Shown here one piece after another: positions 1-7,828 of a stretch of DNA of 12,614 bases. A program made the position numbers and the translations under genes. Below the pieces are notes generated by a model. That model searched no databases. It was not told where the DNA came from and saw only the letters and a program-made list of their open reading frames with translations. This DNA is from an uncultured Flavobacteriaceae bacterium. GTDB lineage: Bacteria > Bacteroidota > Bacteroidia > Flavobacteriales > Flavobacteriaceae. Position 1 is the first letter of the stretch, and the number at the start of each line of letters is the position of its first letter. Where the stretch lies: contig CALITN010000033.1 of NCBI GenBank assembly GCA_938041595.1, positions 1 through 12,614 of the forward strand, read 5' to 3'.

Positions 1-340
1 TTTTTTCAAGGCTGTTAACATCTTTACGAAGTTTTTTATTCTCTTCAAGCCAATCATCATCAGCAAGATAATTTAGCTGAACTCTTTGACCTGTATCAAT
101 AAATGAGAGCTGCTTAGAGAACCTCAACACAAAACTTTCTGACTTATTGGCTTCATGCATATAGTTGTTTTTAACAACACATAAATGCCTTAGAGAAGCA
201 TCTTCTTTGTCTTTAGTCAGCATCATAACACTTCTCAACTTAGCTTCAAAACCCTGTGACCCAAGTATACTATTCTTATTTGGTATCATTCCAGCAGAGG
301 CTTTCTTTGTGTGATGAAGAAATACTAGTGTTACATCAGA
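1..340 (-). pseudogene. RepA-like / AAA_25 ATPase, C-terminal remnant, runs off the left edge
   Basis: On the minus strand, 113 codons are open from 340 down to the window edge. The peptide contains VTLVFLHHTKK, then LGSQGFEAKLRSVMML, and ends in a charged, probably helical stretch (DDDWLEENKKLRKD). The hydrophobic strand followed by HHTKK and then a GSxxFEAxxR block is typical of the second half of RecA-fold RepA-like (AAA_25) ATPases found on plasmids, prophages and integrative elements. No Walker A motif or start codon is present. A TAG (341-343) lies immediately upstream in frame. Beyond it the same frame is open to 400 (ending ...SSFIKISNP) and may be the decayed continuation. The piece therefore looks like a truncated or nonsense-mutated gene rather than a functional one. 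The family assignment is by recognition of motifs only. The 3' end lies outside the window. Confidence 0.6.
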
Positions 341-449
341 CTAAGGGTTACTAATCTTTATAAAACTACTCAATAGGTATAAATAGAACCGACAATTCTG
401 TTATAGATTATTTCAAGGAATGCGTGATCGACTTTATCAATACTGTAAA
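341..449. other. non-coding or decayed DNA between PUL end and ATPase remnant
   Basis: This stretch lies just beyond the GH53 stop codon. I see no convincing hairpin with a U-tract in the transcription direction, no RNA gene and no intact reading frame. One minus-strand frame is open to a TGA at 370-372 and another to the TAG at 341-343. Both are short and lack good starts. The stretch is best read as degraded sequence at the boundary between the PUL and mobile-element DNA. Confidence 0.4.
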
Positions 450-1562
450 TTATAACGAATCTTTCATAAAAAATAGGCTTGGGAGTGCTTTGTGATTGAA
501 ATCAAACAAGGTAGCATTATCCCAATGAGAACCAATTCCCCACAATGTTTTACAGTTCGTAGATACCCAGGCAGGTTCCCAATAAATAAGTCCTTGTCCT
601 CCAGCGGTACGAATTTGATTTTTTAAATTAAGCAGATACTGATATTGCCCTTCAGCATTAGCAGGAAAACCTGAAATTAGAGCATCTTCATCTAAGATAT
701 TATCAGCCGAATCTGCATTTTCCAAGGTAAAAGGGTAAGCTGTTTCTACAACCATTAATTTTTTGCTGTAGGTGTTGATTAGTTTTTTTAGGGGTTGATT
801 TACTTCTTCTAATTTAATCGTGGACCATTTGGGATAATAGGAAATACCGATCCAATCAAAATCATTTATTTTATTTTTAACCGCTAGATCAAACCACCAT
901 AATGCATTTTCTGGCTGAGCAATATGTAGCATTATTTCAATGTTTTTATCAAAGTTTCTCACAGCTGCTATTGCTTTATTGATTAAGTAAGAATTTCTAT
1001 TCCAATCTATGTTCTCATTGTACTGCCCTTCTTTTTGCAGGATCATTGTATTGATTTCATTACCAATCTGAACCAAATCAGGCTTTAAATTTTCGTCTTT
1101 TAACGCAATTAGTACCGATTCAGTGTAATGGTAAAGTATTTCTCCTAACTCGATTTCATCATCAACGAAGGAAATCCAATCTTCGGGAATAATTTGTGTA
1201 CTTGGATCGGCCCAGGTGTCAGAAAAGTGAAAATCCAAAAGCACTTTCATTCCCATCGCTTTTGATCTACGAATCGTTTTTTTTACATCCTCAAGGTTCG
1301 AATAATTTGTCCATTTTGGATTGTTCCAAAGACGTACTCGAATAATTTCAGCACCTGCTTGGCTAAAAATCTCAAAGGGATCTTGAAATTCATGGTTTAG
1401 ATTTTTAAATCGTGCACCACAATCCTCCATTTCATTTAAATAGGATAGGTCTGCTCCATCATAAAAAGGAATAACTGGGTCTAAATCCATCCTTTGTTTA
1501 TTGTTGTTCGAGCACGCTATTAGAAGTGGTACCGATAGAAATAGTATAATTTTATTCTTCAT
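450..1562 (-). CDS. GH53 endo-beta-1,4-galactanase, lipoprotein
   Basis: This 370-residue protein is predicted to hydrolyse beta-1,4-galactan, the backbone of pectic type I arabinogalactan, into galacto-oligosaccharides. A lipoprotein signal ends at Cys17 (LLIAC). The rest is a GH53 (beta/alpha)8 barrel of normal length. Visible family motifs are FYDGADLSYL near 33-42, IIRVRLWNNP near 73-82, LLDFHFSDTWADP near 108-120, QIGNEI with presumed acid/base Glu169, WIGISYYP near 237-244, VVETAYP with presumed nucleophile Glu273, and GLIYWEPAW near 324-332. No catalytic residue is missing. After Cys17 comes SNNNKQRMD, with no acidic lipoprotein export signal, so a periplasm-facing anchor is possible although many GH53 enzymes in PULs act at the surface. 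It is the last gene of the PUL, 83 bp after the GH13 stop. That gap holds only A/T-rich sequence, without a convincing terminator or promoter. Confidence 0.93.
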   Translation of the reverse strand: MKNKIILFLSVPLLIACSNNNKQRMDLDPVIPFYDGADLSYLNEMEDCGARFKNLNHEFQDPFEIFSQAGAEIIRVRLWNNPKWTNYSNLEDVKKTIRRSKAMGMKVLLDFHFSDTWADPSTQIIPEDWISFVDDEIELGEILYHYTESVLIALKDENLKPDLVQIGNEINTMILQKEGQYNENIDWNRNSYLINKAIAAVRNFDKNIEIMLHIAQPENALWWFDLAVKNKINDFDWIGISYYPKWSTIKLEEVNQPLKKLINTYSKKLMVVETAYPFTLENADSADNILDEDALISGFPANAEGQYQYLLNLKNQIRTAGGQGLIYWEPAWVSTNCKTLWGIGSHWDNATLFDFNHKALPSLFFMKDSL

Positions 1563-1645
1563 TTCGTTTTCAAAATAAGAACAATAGAGTTTGAACTAGT
1601 TATAATCTCTTAGTTTTATTTGGATTCAAGTAATTAAGCTAATTA

Positions 1646-3505
1646 TTAATTACTGTTTTTACTTAGGCTAAATATGTAAGCCTTTTTTCCAATCAAATTC
1701 AGTTTTCGGTCTAGTCTAAATGTTGTCTCTTGCATTATATCAGTGGCATGAGTAAAATCGTGTAACACTTCCTGATACCTTGACAGATTGTGTTCTACTT
1801 TTCCTTCATTCTTATTAAAAAGAATCATTAATGTTTCATCTTCGTTATATCTAAAAAAAGTATAAATACCATTTTCGGGGGCAAACTGAATCAAGTTTCC
1901 ATTATGAATAACAGGTTTTCTTTTTCGCCAATTCAACAATTTTCGTGTAAATGTTTTTATGTCTTTTTCGATAGAGGTGAGTCCTTTTCCTGTAAAACCA
2001 TTTACTGCGTCTCCAGGCCAGCCTCCAGGAAAGTCACTTCGGATTTGTCCATGTCCAGGGAGGTCGTTCTTCATCCCTATTTCAGTCCCGTAATAAAATT
2101 GTGGAATTCCTCGCATGGTCGCAAAATAAACCAATCCCATTTTTAGTAAATCAGTATCATTATTTACTTGAGTATAAAAACGATCCATATCATGGTTGTC
2201 TGGAAAAATGACCAGATTATATGGGTCTGGATACAAGTGATCATTCCCTAACATTTCATAGACCTTAATCCAGCCTGTATTCCAATTTTCTTTTTCAATT
2301 AATGCCTGTTTAAAGGCATCTTGAATAGGAAAATCCATCACCGAGGTTAAAGAAGATATATATCCGTTTTGATTTTTTTTTCCTTGTTGCCAAAACGAAA
2401 CCACAGCGGGGTTTAAAGACCATTCTTCTCCCACGATATTAAAGTCAGGGTATTCTTTCATTACCGCGGCTGTCCAATCTGACATAAAATCCTTATCTGG
2501 ATAAGGATAGGTGTCCATTCTAATCCCTGCAATACCCGAATATTCAATCCACCAGAGGGTATTTTGAATCAGGTATCTTGCCATTTGAGGATCCTTTTGA
2601 TTCAGATCGGGCATGGTCTCAACAAACCAGCCATCAACAAATGCTTTTTTATCATATTCTGAAGCATAGGGGTCTTGGTGAGTGGTTCGTCTATGCGAAG
2701 TTTGAACATAGGTATTTTTGTTATTAATCCAGTTTTTATTTGGAGGGTCTTTTACAAACCAGTGCTCTAAGCCACAATGATTCAAAATCATATCCATGAT
2801 GATTTTCACTCCTTTTTTGTGAGCATTAGCACAAAAAGAACGATACTGTTCGTTGGAGCCATATCTTGGATCTACCTTATAAAAATCTGTTGCTGCATAA
2901 CCGTGATAAGAGTTTTTATACATGTCGTTTTCGAGAATAGGATTTAGCCATATAGCAGTAAAACCTAAATCATGAATATAGTCCAACTTATCTTCAATAC
3001 CCTGCAGATCTCCTCCATGACGTCCGCCATCGTCAGAACGATTTATTTTATTTTCTTTCATCCTTGCAAACACATCATTGCTAAGATCACCATTGGCAAA
3101 TCGATCGGGTGTAATTAAATACATAACATCTGAACTGTCAAATCCTTTTCTTGATATTGACATATTCCTTTCATATATTGGAAAGACTACAGACGTTATT
3201 TTCTTTTTTTTACGATAAAAATTGATTGTCAAATCCTGTGCCCTTGCATCTGGCGAGATGATGAGATTTAAAAACAAATAATTTGGATTCTCTAATCGTA
3301 TGGTTTTTTCTAAACGAACCTGTTCACTATTTAATTGAGCATCTAGGTTGCCAATATTTTCTCCATACAAAAGAACTTCAATCGAATTATGCTCCATATC
3401 TACCCACCAGTTGGGAGGCTCAACGCGTTCAATGATCTGGGAGTAAAGACTTAGATTACTAAAAAGAATTAGGAGCGCTAGGGGTAGTGAAAAGAGATTT
3501 TTCAT
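1646..3505 (-). CDS. GH13 alpha-glucan hydrolase, SusA / cyclomaltodextrinase-neopullulanase type
   Basis: This secreted 619-residue alpha-amylase-family enzyme should cleave alpha-1,4 (possibly alpha-1,6) glucosidic bonds in maltodextrins, cyclodextrins or pullulan. The ATG at 3505 was chosen because it opens directly into a signal peptide (MKNLFSLPLALLILFS...LYSQ). A longer frame to 3610 would overlap the upstream gene by 95 bp and put 35 unrelated residues before the signal. There is no lipobox, so the protein is probably free in the periplasm. The N-terminal beta domain (about 25-110, with VEPPNWWVDM) matches the cyclomaltodextrinase N-domain. The barrel carries DMILNH (Asp238-His243), GIRMD (nucleophile Asp331), VGEEW (acid/base Glu360) and FPDNHD (Asp439). 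All catalytic residues are intact, and the length is close to Bacteroides SusA. A C-terminal beta domain follows. It starts 10 bp after the serine hydrolase stop. Exact substrate specificity cannot be read from the motifs. Confidence 0.9.
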   Translation of the reverse strand: MKNLFSLPLALLILFSNLSLYSQIIERVEPPNWWVDMEHNSIEVLLYGENIGNLDAQLNSEQVRLEKTIRLENPNYLFLNLIISPDARAQDLTINFYRKKKKITSVVFPIYERNMSISRKGFDSSDVMYLITPDRFANGDLSNDVFARMKENKINRSDDGGRHGGDLQGIEDKLDYIHDLGFTAIWLNPILENDMYKNSYHGYAATDFYKVDPRYGSNEQYRSFCANAHKKGVKIIMDMILNHCGLEHWFVKDPPNKNWINNKNTYVQTSHRRTTHQDPYASEYDKKAFVDGWFVETMPDLNQKDPQMARYLIQNTLWWIEYSGIAGIRMDTYPYPDKDFMSDWTAAVMKEYPDFNIVGEEWSLNPAVVSFWQQGKKNQNGYISSLTSVMDFPIQDAFKQALIEKENWNTGWIKVYEMLGNDHLYPDPYNLVIFPDNHDMDRFYTQVNNDTDLLKMGLVYFATMRGIPQFYYGTEIGMKNDLPGHGQIRSDFPGGWPGDAVNGFTGKGLTSIEKDIKTFTRKLLNWRKRKPVIHNGNLIQFAPENGIYTFFRYNEDETLMILFNKNEGKVEHNLSRYQEVLHDFTHATDIMQETTFRLDRKLNLIGKKAYIFSLSKNSN

Positions 3506-3515
3506 ACTAATGGTT

Positions 3516-4874
3516 TTATTTGATTGGAGCAGCTTCGGATTTGAATAGTTGTTTATAAACAGCCCCTCGGATATGGTTATCACGATTGTGGCCTTGCTGA
3601 GGCACCTCAAACATTTGACTCATAATAAGCCCAACTAATTTGCGTTTTGGATCGACCCAAAAATTAGTTTGTTCATAACCGCCTCCACGCCAAAGTCCTT
3701 CGTCGCCATAGCCCAGTTCAAGATCTTTGTCGCTAGATACCCAAAGATTATAACCATTATACCCCCACTCATTTTCTAGTTGCGTGTGAGGCGAGTAAAT
3801 TTGTTCAACAGTAGATTTATCTAAAAATCGATGCCCATTTAAGACTCCATGATTAAGTAGCATTCTTAAAAATTTAGCATAACCTTTAGTGGTTCCAAGC
3901 ATGCCTTCACCGCCTAAAAATGTTTTGGATTCTTGACTATAATCCACGGTATTTGCTCCCAAAATATCCAGCTCCTCTTTTTGCGCAAACCTTAGCGAGC
4001 CATTTTTTCCAGAGAAAGTCGGCAGTAAATTGATTTCTGGGGTCAGCTTGTAACGAAGTCCTTCTATTCCTAAAGGTATTTTAATGCGTTCGTTCAATAA
4101 TTCTTGTAGATTTTTTCCGCTGGCACGTTCTGCAACAAAACCTAAAACGGTAGTGTTGGTTCCATAGAAATAGTCACTTCCTGGAACCATTATTAAAGGC
4201 ATTTCAGCCATTTCAGCAATAATTTCTTCATTGCTTTTTAGAGAATTAAAGTCTTTAGAATCTACCATTTCATTAAGACATTGAAAAGGGGTTGTTGCAT
4301 AGTAAAAGCCCGCTTGGTGATTTATTAAATGTTCAACGGTCATCACTTCGGAATTATCAATCAGTTTGATAGGGCAGCTGTTGGAGCTTAGGGTTGGATT
4401 GTTCTCATATTCTTCTGCAAAGCCACCCGCATTTTTAAAGTAGTCATTGGCATAATTAGCAAGGGGAACCCCTTCCGTATTAACGGCGATTTTCATGTCT
4501 TTAAACTCAGGGATATATTTTACAACGGGGTCGTCTAGCGTCAATAATCCATCTTCAACCAAATCCAATAACAAGCATATCGTAACAATTTTACTCATAG
4601 ACCAAATTCTAAACCAACTATCTCCATCAATATTAGTGTTGGGAAGCAAGGAGTCGTTTACTACTTGATGTTCGTAAGCAATTTCCCCATCAGCACTTTC
4701 AATGCGCATGTAGAGTAAAGGAAAACTCCCGTTATTGACATACTCCTCTACCACGGCATCAATAGCCGCAGGGTCCTTTATTAAAGAAGTTTGTTTGGTA
4801 GAATTCATACAACTTAGCTGCACGAATAGTAATAATGCGAAAGGATAAGAACAAAACCGTTTATTCATTTTCAT
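3516..4874 (-). CDS. Serine hydrolase lipoprotein, beta-lactamase/esterase fold (PF00144)
   Basis: This 452-residue protein belongs to the serine beta-lactamase-like superfamily, which includes family VIII carboxylesterases, D-aminopeptidases and class C beta-lactamases. A signal peptide ends at a lipobox with Cys22 (VQLSC). The SxxK motif is Ser92-Met-Ser-Lys95, inside IWSMSKIVT. The presumed catalytic Tyr is Tyr237, in FYGTNTTVLGF, with the usual spacing to the following LG. A late WRGGGYEQTNFWVDP block (about 395-409) resembles the esterase group more than true beta-lactamases, which carry KTG there. The gene starts 3 bp after GH43 and is followed by GH13 after 10 bp, so it is an integral part of the enzyme operon. 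From that context I infer it deacylates (for example deacetylates) the target glycan. That substrate is not shown by the sequence. Antibiotic resistance seems unlikely given the context and motifs. Confidence 0.85.
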   Translation of the reverse strand: MKMNKRFCSYPFALLLFVQLSCMNSTKQTSLIKDPAAIDAVVEEYVNNGSFPLLYMRIESADGEIAYEHQVVNDSLLPNTNIDGDSWFRIWSMSKIVTICLLLDLVEDGLLTLDDPVVKYIPEFKDMKIAVNTEGVPLANYANDYFKNAGGFAEEYENNPTLSSNSCPIKLIDNSEVMTVEHLINHQAGFYYATTPFQCLNEMVDSKDFNSLKSNEEIIAEMAEMPLIMVPGSDYFYGTNTTVLGFVAERASGKNLQELLNERIKIPLGIEGLRYKLTPEINLLPTFSGKNGSLRFAQKEELDILGANTVDYSQESKTFLGGEGMLGTTKGYAKFLRMLLNHGVLNGHRFLDKSTVEQIYSPHTQLENEWGYNGYNLWVSSDKDLELGYGDEGLWRGGGYEQTNFWVDPKRKLVGLIMSQMFEVPQQGHNRDNHIRGAVYKQLFKSEAAPIK

Positions 4875-4877
4875 TGT

Positions 4878-6581
4878 TTAATTACGTGAAAACCCTTGAT
4901 ATTTAACCCATTCAAAATCAGCAAATCCTAACGTCTTTAGACCATTGCTTGAGGCATAGAGTCCTAAATGGGTTCCGATATAGCCTCGGCATAAAATAAG
5001 ATTAGCTTCGCTCGTTTCAAAGGGTATTATCGTTTTTCCGTTATCTAAAGAATACCGATAGTAGTAGCTGTCTTCAGTGGATTCTACATACAAAATAATG
5101 TTTCCTGAATAATTCAACAACTTCTGCTGATTTATAACCACTAGATCGTGATTAGTTTCTTTGTAGTAGAGAATCAGATGTGCGGTTCCATTAATTTTTT
5201 TAACGGTATAATTTAGGTAATTATCATCTTGTTGGAAAAGGCTTATTCCAGCTTCGGATTCATTTTTTTTCGGGGAAAATTCCATATTTGCAGAATATAA
5301 AAAATCGCTTTCCTTTTGACGAAAACCGAGTGCGTGATAAGAATCACGAAGGTGAAAGCTTTTAGGACTTAATCGCAAACGTAAATAGCCCTCTCTTTCC
5401 GTTAGAGAAAACATTTCTGGCAATGGTACCCGCCTAAAATTCCATGCCAAGTCTAATTTGATTGAATTAAAGTCATCACGAAAAATATCTGAATAATTTT
5501 GAGAGTTTTTTTCAAATGGGAGTTCTTCATAACGTTCAACTTTTCCAGAAAGGGGAGCACATACGGGCCAATAGTGCTTTATGGGTCTCCATATACCATC
5601 CTTGCCTTCTTTCCAACCTGAAACGGCCGTTTCCCAAGTCACAGGAATTAGGTACGTTTCTCTTCCCATATTGCTGGTACCTTCAAGATCATTCCTTATT
5701 CCCAGCGCAACCATATACCATCGACCATCTTTTAATTCGACAAGATCGGCGTGACCTGTACTGTGAACCCAATTATCATTGGATAAATGTCTTGAGGTTA
5801 AAATCGGGTTTTTAGGATTAGAAACATAGGGTCCACGAATCGTATTGCTGTTAGCAATCATCACAGAGTGATTGCGAGAAGTTCCACCTTCAGCTACCAT
5901 GAGGTAGTAACGCTCATCTTTTTTATAAATATGTGGACCTTCAACACAACACCCCCCACAAGCACCTGTCCATATAGAGCTGCGTTCTCCCTTCAAAGAC
6001 CAGTTTATAAGGTCTAATTCTTGAACCCATATTTCACCAATTCCGTTGGTGTTGGGTTTTCCCTTGTCGTGTGTGCCCACAAAATAAACTTTGCCATCGT
6101 CATCAAAAAAAAGATCCGGATCGATACCTGGTGCATTTTCAATTATATGTGGGTTTGACCAAGGTCCTTTTGGGTCTTTCGCTGTTAGTACAAAGTTGAC
6201 CATTTCTGCATCTAAGTTTTTATCCTTGGGAGAATATACATTTGTTACTACGATATAGAAGGTTCCCTTGTGATAACGAATGGAAGGGGCATGAATACCC
6301 CCTTGTTGTTGGACATCACTGAGGTTTACAGCGTTATTCACTTGCTCTTTTCGATCCAATCCGTATCCTATAAGTTCCCAATTCACCAAGTCTTTACTAT
6401 GATGAATAGGTAAGGCTGGGAAGTATTCAAAGGATGAGTTTACGAGATAAAAGTCATCATCAACCCTAACAATAGAAGGGTCTGGATAGCCCCCTCTTAG
6501 GATAGGATTCCTGAATTGGTCTTGCTCTTGAGCAAACAAACAAGCCCCAAAAAACAATAAAATCAATAGCTTTTTTTGCAT
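4878..6581 (-). CDS. GH43 glycosidase (alpha-L-arabinofuranosidase or beta-xylosidase) with C-terminal beta-sandwich
   Basis: This exported enzyme has 567 residues from the ATG at 6581. An in-frame GTG at 6590 would add three residues and is less likely. The signal is MQKKLLILLFFGACLFAQ. Cleavage after LFA is likely, though FGAC could also serve as a weak lipobox. The five-bladed propeller carries the GH43 triad: YPDP with general base Asp34, GIDPDLFFDDDG with Asp154, and VEGPHIY with general acid Glu214. Supporting motifs are NPILRGGYPDPS, HHSKDLVNWELIG and GGIHAPSIRY. From about residue 365 a second concanavalin-like domain begins (IFRDDFNS...), common in two-domain GH43 xylosidases and arabinofuranosidases. 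Next to a galactanase the natural role would be removing arabinofuranose side chains from arabinogalactan, but motifs do not separate this from xylosidase activity. A Cys cluster, CGGCC (208-212), precedes the general acid. It is the first gene downstream of the hairpin at 6601-6642. Confidence 0.9.
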   Translation of the reverse strand: MQKKLLILLFFGACLFAQEQDQFRNPILRGGYPDPSIVRVDDDFYLVNSSFEYFPALPIHHSKDLVNWELIGYGLDRKEQVNNAVNLSDVQQQGGIHAPSIRYHKGTFYIVVTNVYSPKDKNLDAEMVNFVLTAKDPKGPWSNPHIIENAPGIDPDLFFDDDGKVYFVGTHDKGKPNTNGIGEIWVQELDLINWSLKGERSSIWTGACGGCCVEGPHIYKKDERYYLMVAEGGTSRNHSVMIANSNTIRGPYVSNPKNPILTSRHLSNDNWVHSTGHADLVELKDGRWYMVALGIRNDLEGTSNMGRETYLIPVTWETAVSGWKEGKDGIWRPIKHYWPVCAPLSGKVERYEELPFEKNSQNYSDIFRDDFNSIKLDLAWNFRRVPLPEMFSLTEREGYLRLRLSPKSFHLRDSYHALGFRQKESDFLYSANMEFSPKKNESEAGISLFQQDDNYLNYTVKKINGTAHLILYYKETNHDLVVINQQKLLNYSGNIILYVESTEDSYYYRYSLDNGKTIIPFETSEANLILCRGYIGTHLGLYASSNGLKTLGFADFEWVKYQGFSRN

Positions 6582-6600
6582 AAGAAACACACTCTGTTTT

Positions 6601-6642
6601 AAATCAAAAAACTTGAGCCATCTCTAAAAGAAATGACTCAAG
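6601..6642 (-). terminator. intrinsic terminator / attenuator between SusE and GH43 genes
   Basis: In the transcript (minus strand) a 9-bp stem forms between CUUGAGUCA (6634-6642) and UGGCUCAAG (6612-6620), with one G-U pair and a 13-nt loop. It is followed directly by UUUUUUGAUUU (6611 down to 6601). This is the form of a Rho-independent terminator. It lies 53 bp after the SusE stop and 20 bp before the GH43 start. Since the enzyme genes show no obvious promoter of their own, partial read-through would give less enzyme mRNA than susCDE mRNA. The stem is only moderately GC-rich, so termination is probably incomplete. Confidence 0.65.
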
Positions 6643-6695
6643 AATTCAACCAACTTGTCTTTTATGGGGAAGTCTAAAAAATGGATAAAGTCATC

Positions 6696-7826
6696 TTATT
6701 GTGCTACAATGCTATATGTATTATCCACAGTATTGAGGGTGATATTGTATGTTCCTGCAGACACTGCAATGTTGGCTCCATTTGCATCTGTTGTTCCATC
6801 GACGCCATCATCGCCAAGGTTGACACCCCAGTCATCATCGGCTCTAAATTTCATCTCACCATCAGCAAGAGTGACTCCATAAACGAGGTAGACGCCTTCG
6901 TTACAAGGATCCGGAATCATTTTTACATCGGGTCCATCTCCCCAACCATTAAGGGTTGCACTCCCTACGATTCCCCATACAGGATCGGCAGGAGTAACTG
7001 TAATGGTCATTTCATTTTCGTTGAATTCAACATAATAGTTCCCCGCTGAAATAGGAATATTGTCGCCATTGGCTTCCAAAACACCATCTCCTCCTGTATC
7101 ACCAAGGTTTACACCCCAGTCGTTGTCTTGGCGGATTTTGAATTCTCCATCATTCATGTATAAAGCAGAACGATAAAGCCCTTCTGTTCCATTGGAAAGG
7201 AAGGGTACGTCGTTGCCTGCTGCAAAGCCTCGGCTGTCTCCACCCCAATTATTGACTGCACTTCCCACAAGTCCCCATGTACTCAACTCAGCTTCTTCAC
7301 ATGATGCAGCTGCCTCAAGCATTTCAATATTAAGGGCTATAGCCTCTGAAGTCAAAACGGCTTGATTGGCACCACTAGAAGTACCTCCTGCAAATGCCTT
7401 TACACGGGCATAAACAGTTCCTTTCGTGTTGGGCTCTCCATCTGCATTACTCGTCGAAGGGTCTTCATCTAATCCCAATTCAACAGCAACATCGATCAGA
7501 TTAGCAACACTTATTCCAAAATGATTATTAGATGTATCTCCCGAATTCATGTTAATGGTTGAGAAGCTTTTAGCCGTAGATAACTCTACTAAATACGTTA
7601 CCGTTGTGGGAGCTTCAAAATCTGGTTTGTTCCAAACTAATCGCTCCGCAATATTCGAAGATGTTGCATTCGATAGTTTATAAACAGGTTGTATTTCGTT
7701 TTGAAAACTCAGTGTTCCATCTGTGGTTGCGGTGAATACCAAAAAGTCCTCTTTTTCACATGCTGCAATAAGAAAAACTAGCGCTGCAGTGATTACTGTT
7801 TTACTAAAGTTTAAAATTGATTTCAT
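6696..7826 (-). CDS. susE: SusE-like outer-membrane glycan-binding lipoprotein
   Basis: This 376-residue surface glycan-binding protein has a lipoprotein signal ending at Cys23 (FLIAAC). The next residues, EKEDF, fit the Bacteroidota lipoprotein export signal (Cys-x-Lys-acid-acid), predicting display on the cell surface. Residues about 24-172 resemble the SusE N-terminal (PF14292-type) Ig-like domain, including LVWNKPDF and TYLVELSTAKSF. Two tandem modules follow, Trp184 to about 279 and Trp284 to 376. Each starts WG(L/I)VGSA and carries FKIRQDNDWGVNLGD (229-243) or its partner MKFRADDDWGVNLGD (325-339), then an AGNYYVEF/AGTYNITL strand. These match the C-terminal binding modules of SusE/SusF, which in the Bacteroides starch system bind alpha-glucan through aromatic residues. 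Its start lies 2 bp after the SusD stop. SusE-like proteins also occur in non-starch PULs, so the ligand is open. Confidence 0.88.
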   Translation of the reverse strand: MKSILNFSKTVITAALVFLIAACEKEDFLVFTATTDGTLSFQNEIQPVYKLSNATSSNIAERLVWNKPDFEAPTTVTYLVELSTAKSFSTINMNSGDTSNNHFGISVANLIDVAVELGLDEDPSTSNADGEPNTKGTVYARVKAFAGGTSSGANQAVLTSEAIALNIEMLEAAASCEEAELSTWGLVGSAVNNWGGDSRGFAAGNDVPFLSNGTEGLYRSALYMNDGEFKIRQDNDWGVNLGDTGGDGVLEANGDNIPISAGNYYVEFNENEMTITVTPADPVWGIVGSATLNGWGDGPDVKMIPDPCNEGVYLVYGVTLADGEMKFRADDDWGVNLGDDGVDGTTDANGANIAVSAGTYNITLNTVDNTYSIVAQ

Positions 7827-7828
7827 AA

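Noticed and set aside
370..448. A minus-strand peptide with FLEIIYNR resembling the YIExYYNRxRxH ending of IS3-family transposases
   Set aside because: The match is only about eight residues, lacks the following RxH, overlaps another open frame and has no start. It is too weak to call an IS remnant.
1624..1645. A/T-only inverted repeat between GH13 and GH53 (TAATTAAGCTAATTA) as a terminator
   Set aside because: The stem is short and has no GC pairs or U-tract, so it is unlikely to terminate transcription.
3506..3610. Upstream extension of the GH13 frame (35 extra residues)
   Set aside because: It overlaps the end of the serine hydrolase gene and puts unrelated residues before a clear signal peptide that begins at the ATG at 3505.
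6655..7049. Plus-strand open frames opposite SusE and similar plus-strand frames opposite susC, susD, GH43 and GH13
   Set aside because: They lie antisense within strongly supported genes, show no recognisable domains and have compositions explained by the complementary coding strand.
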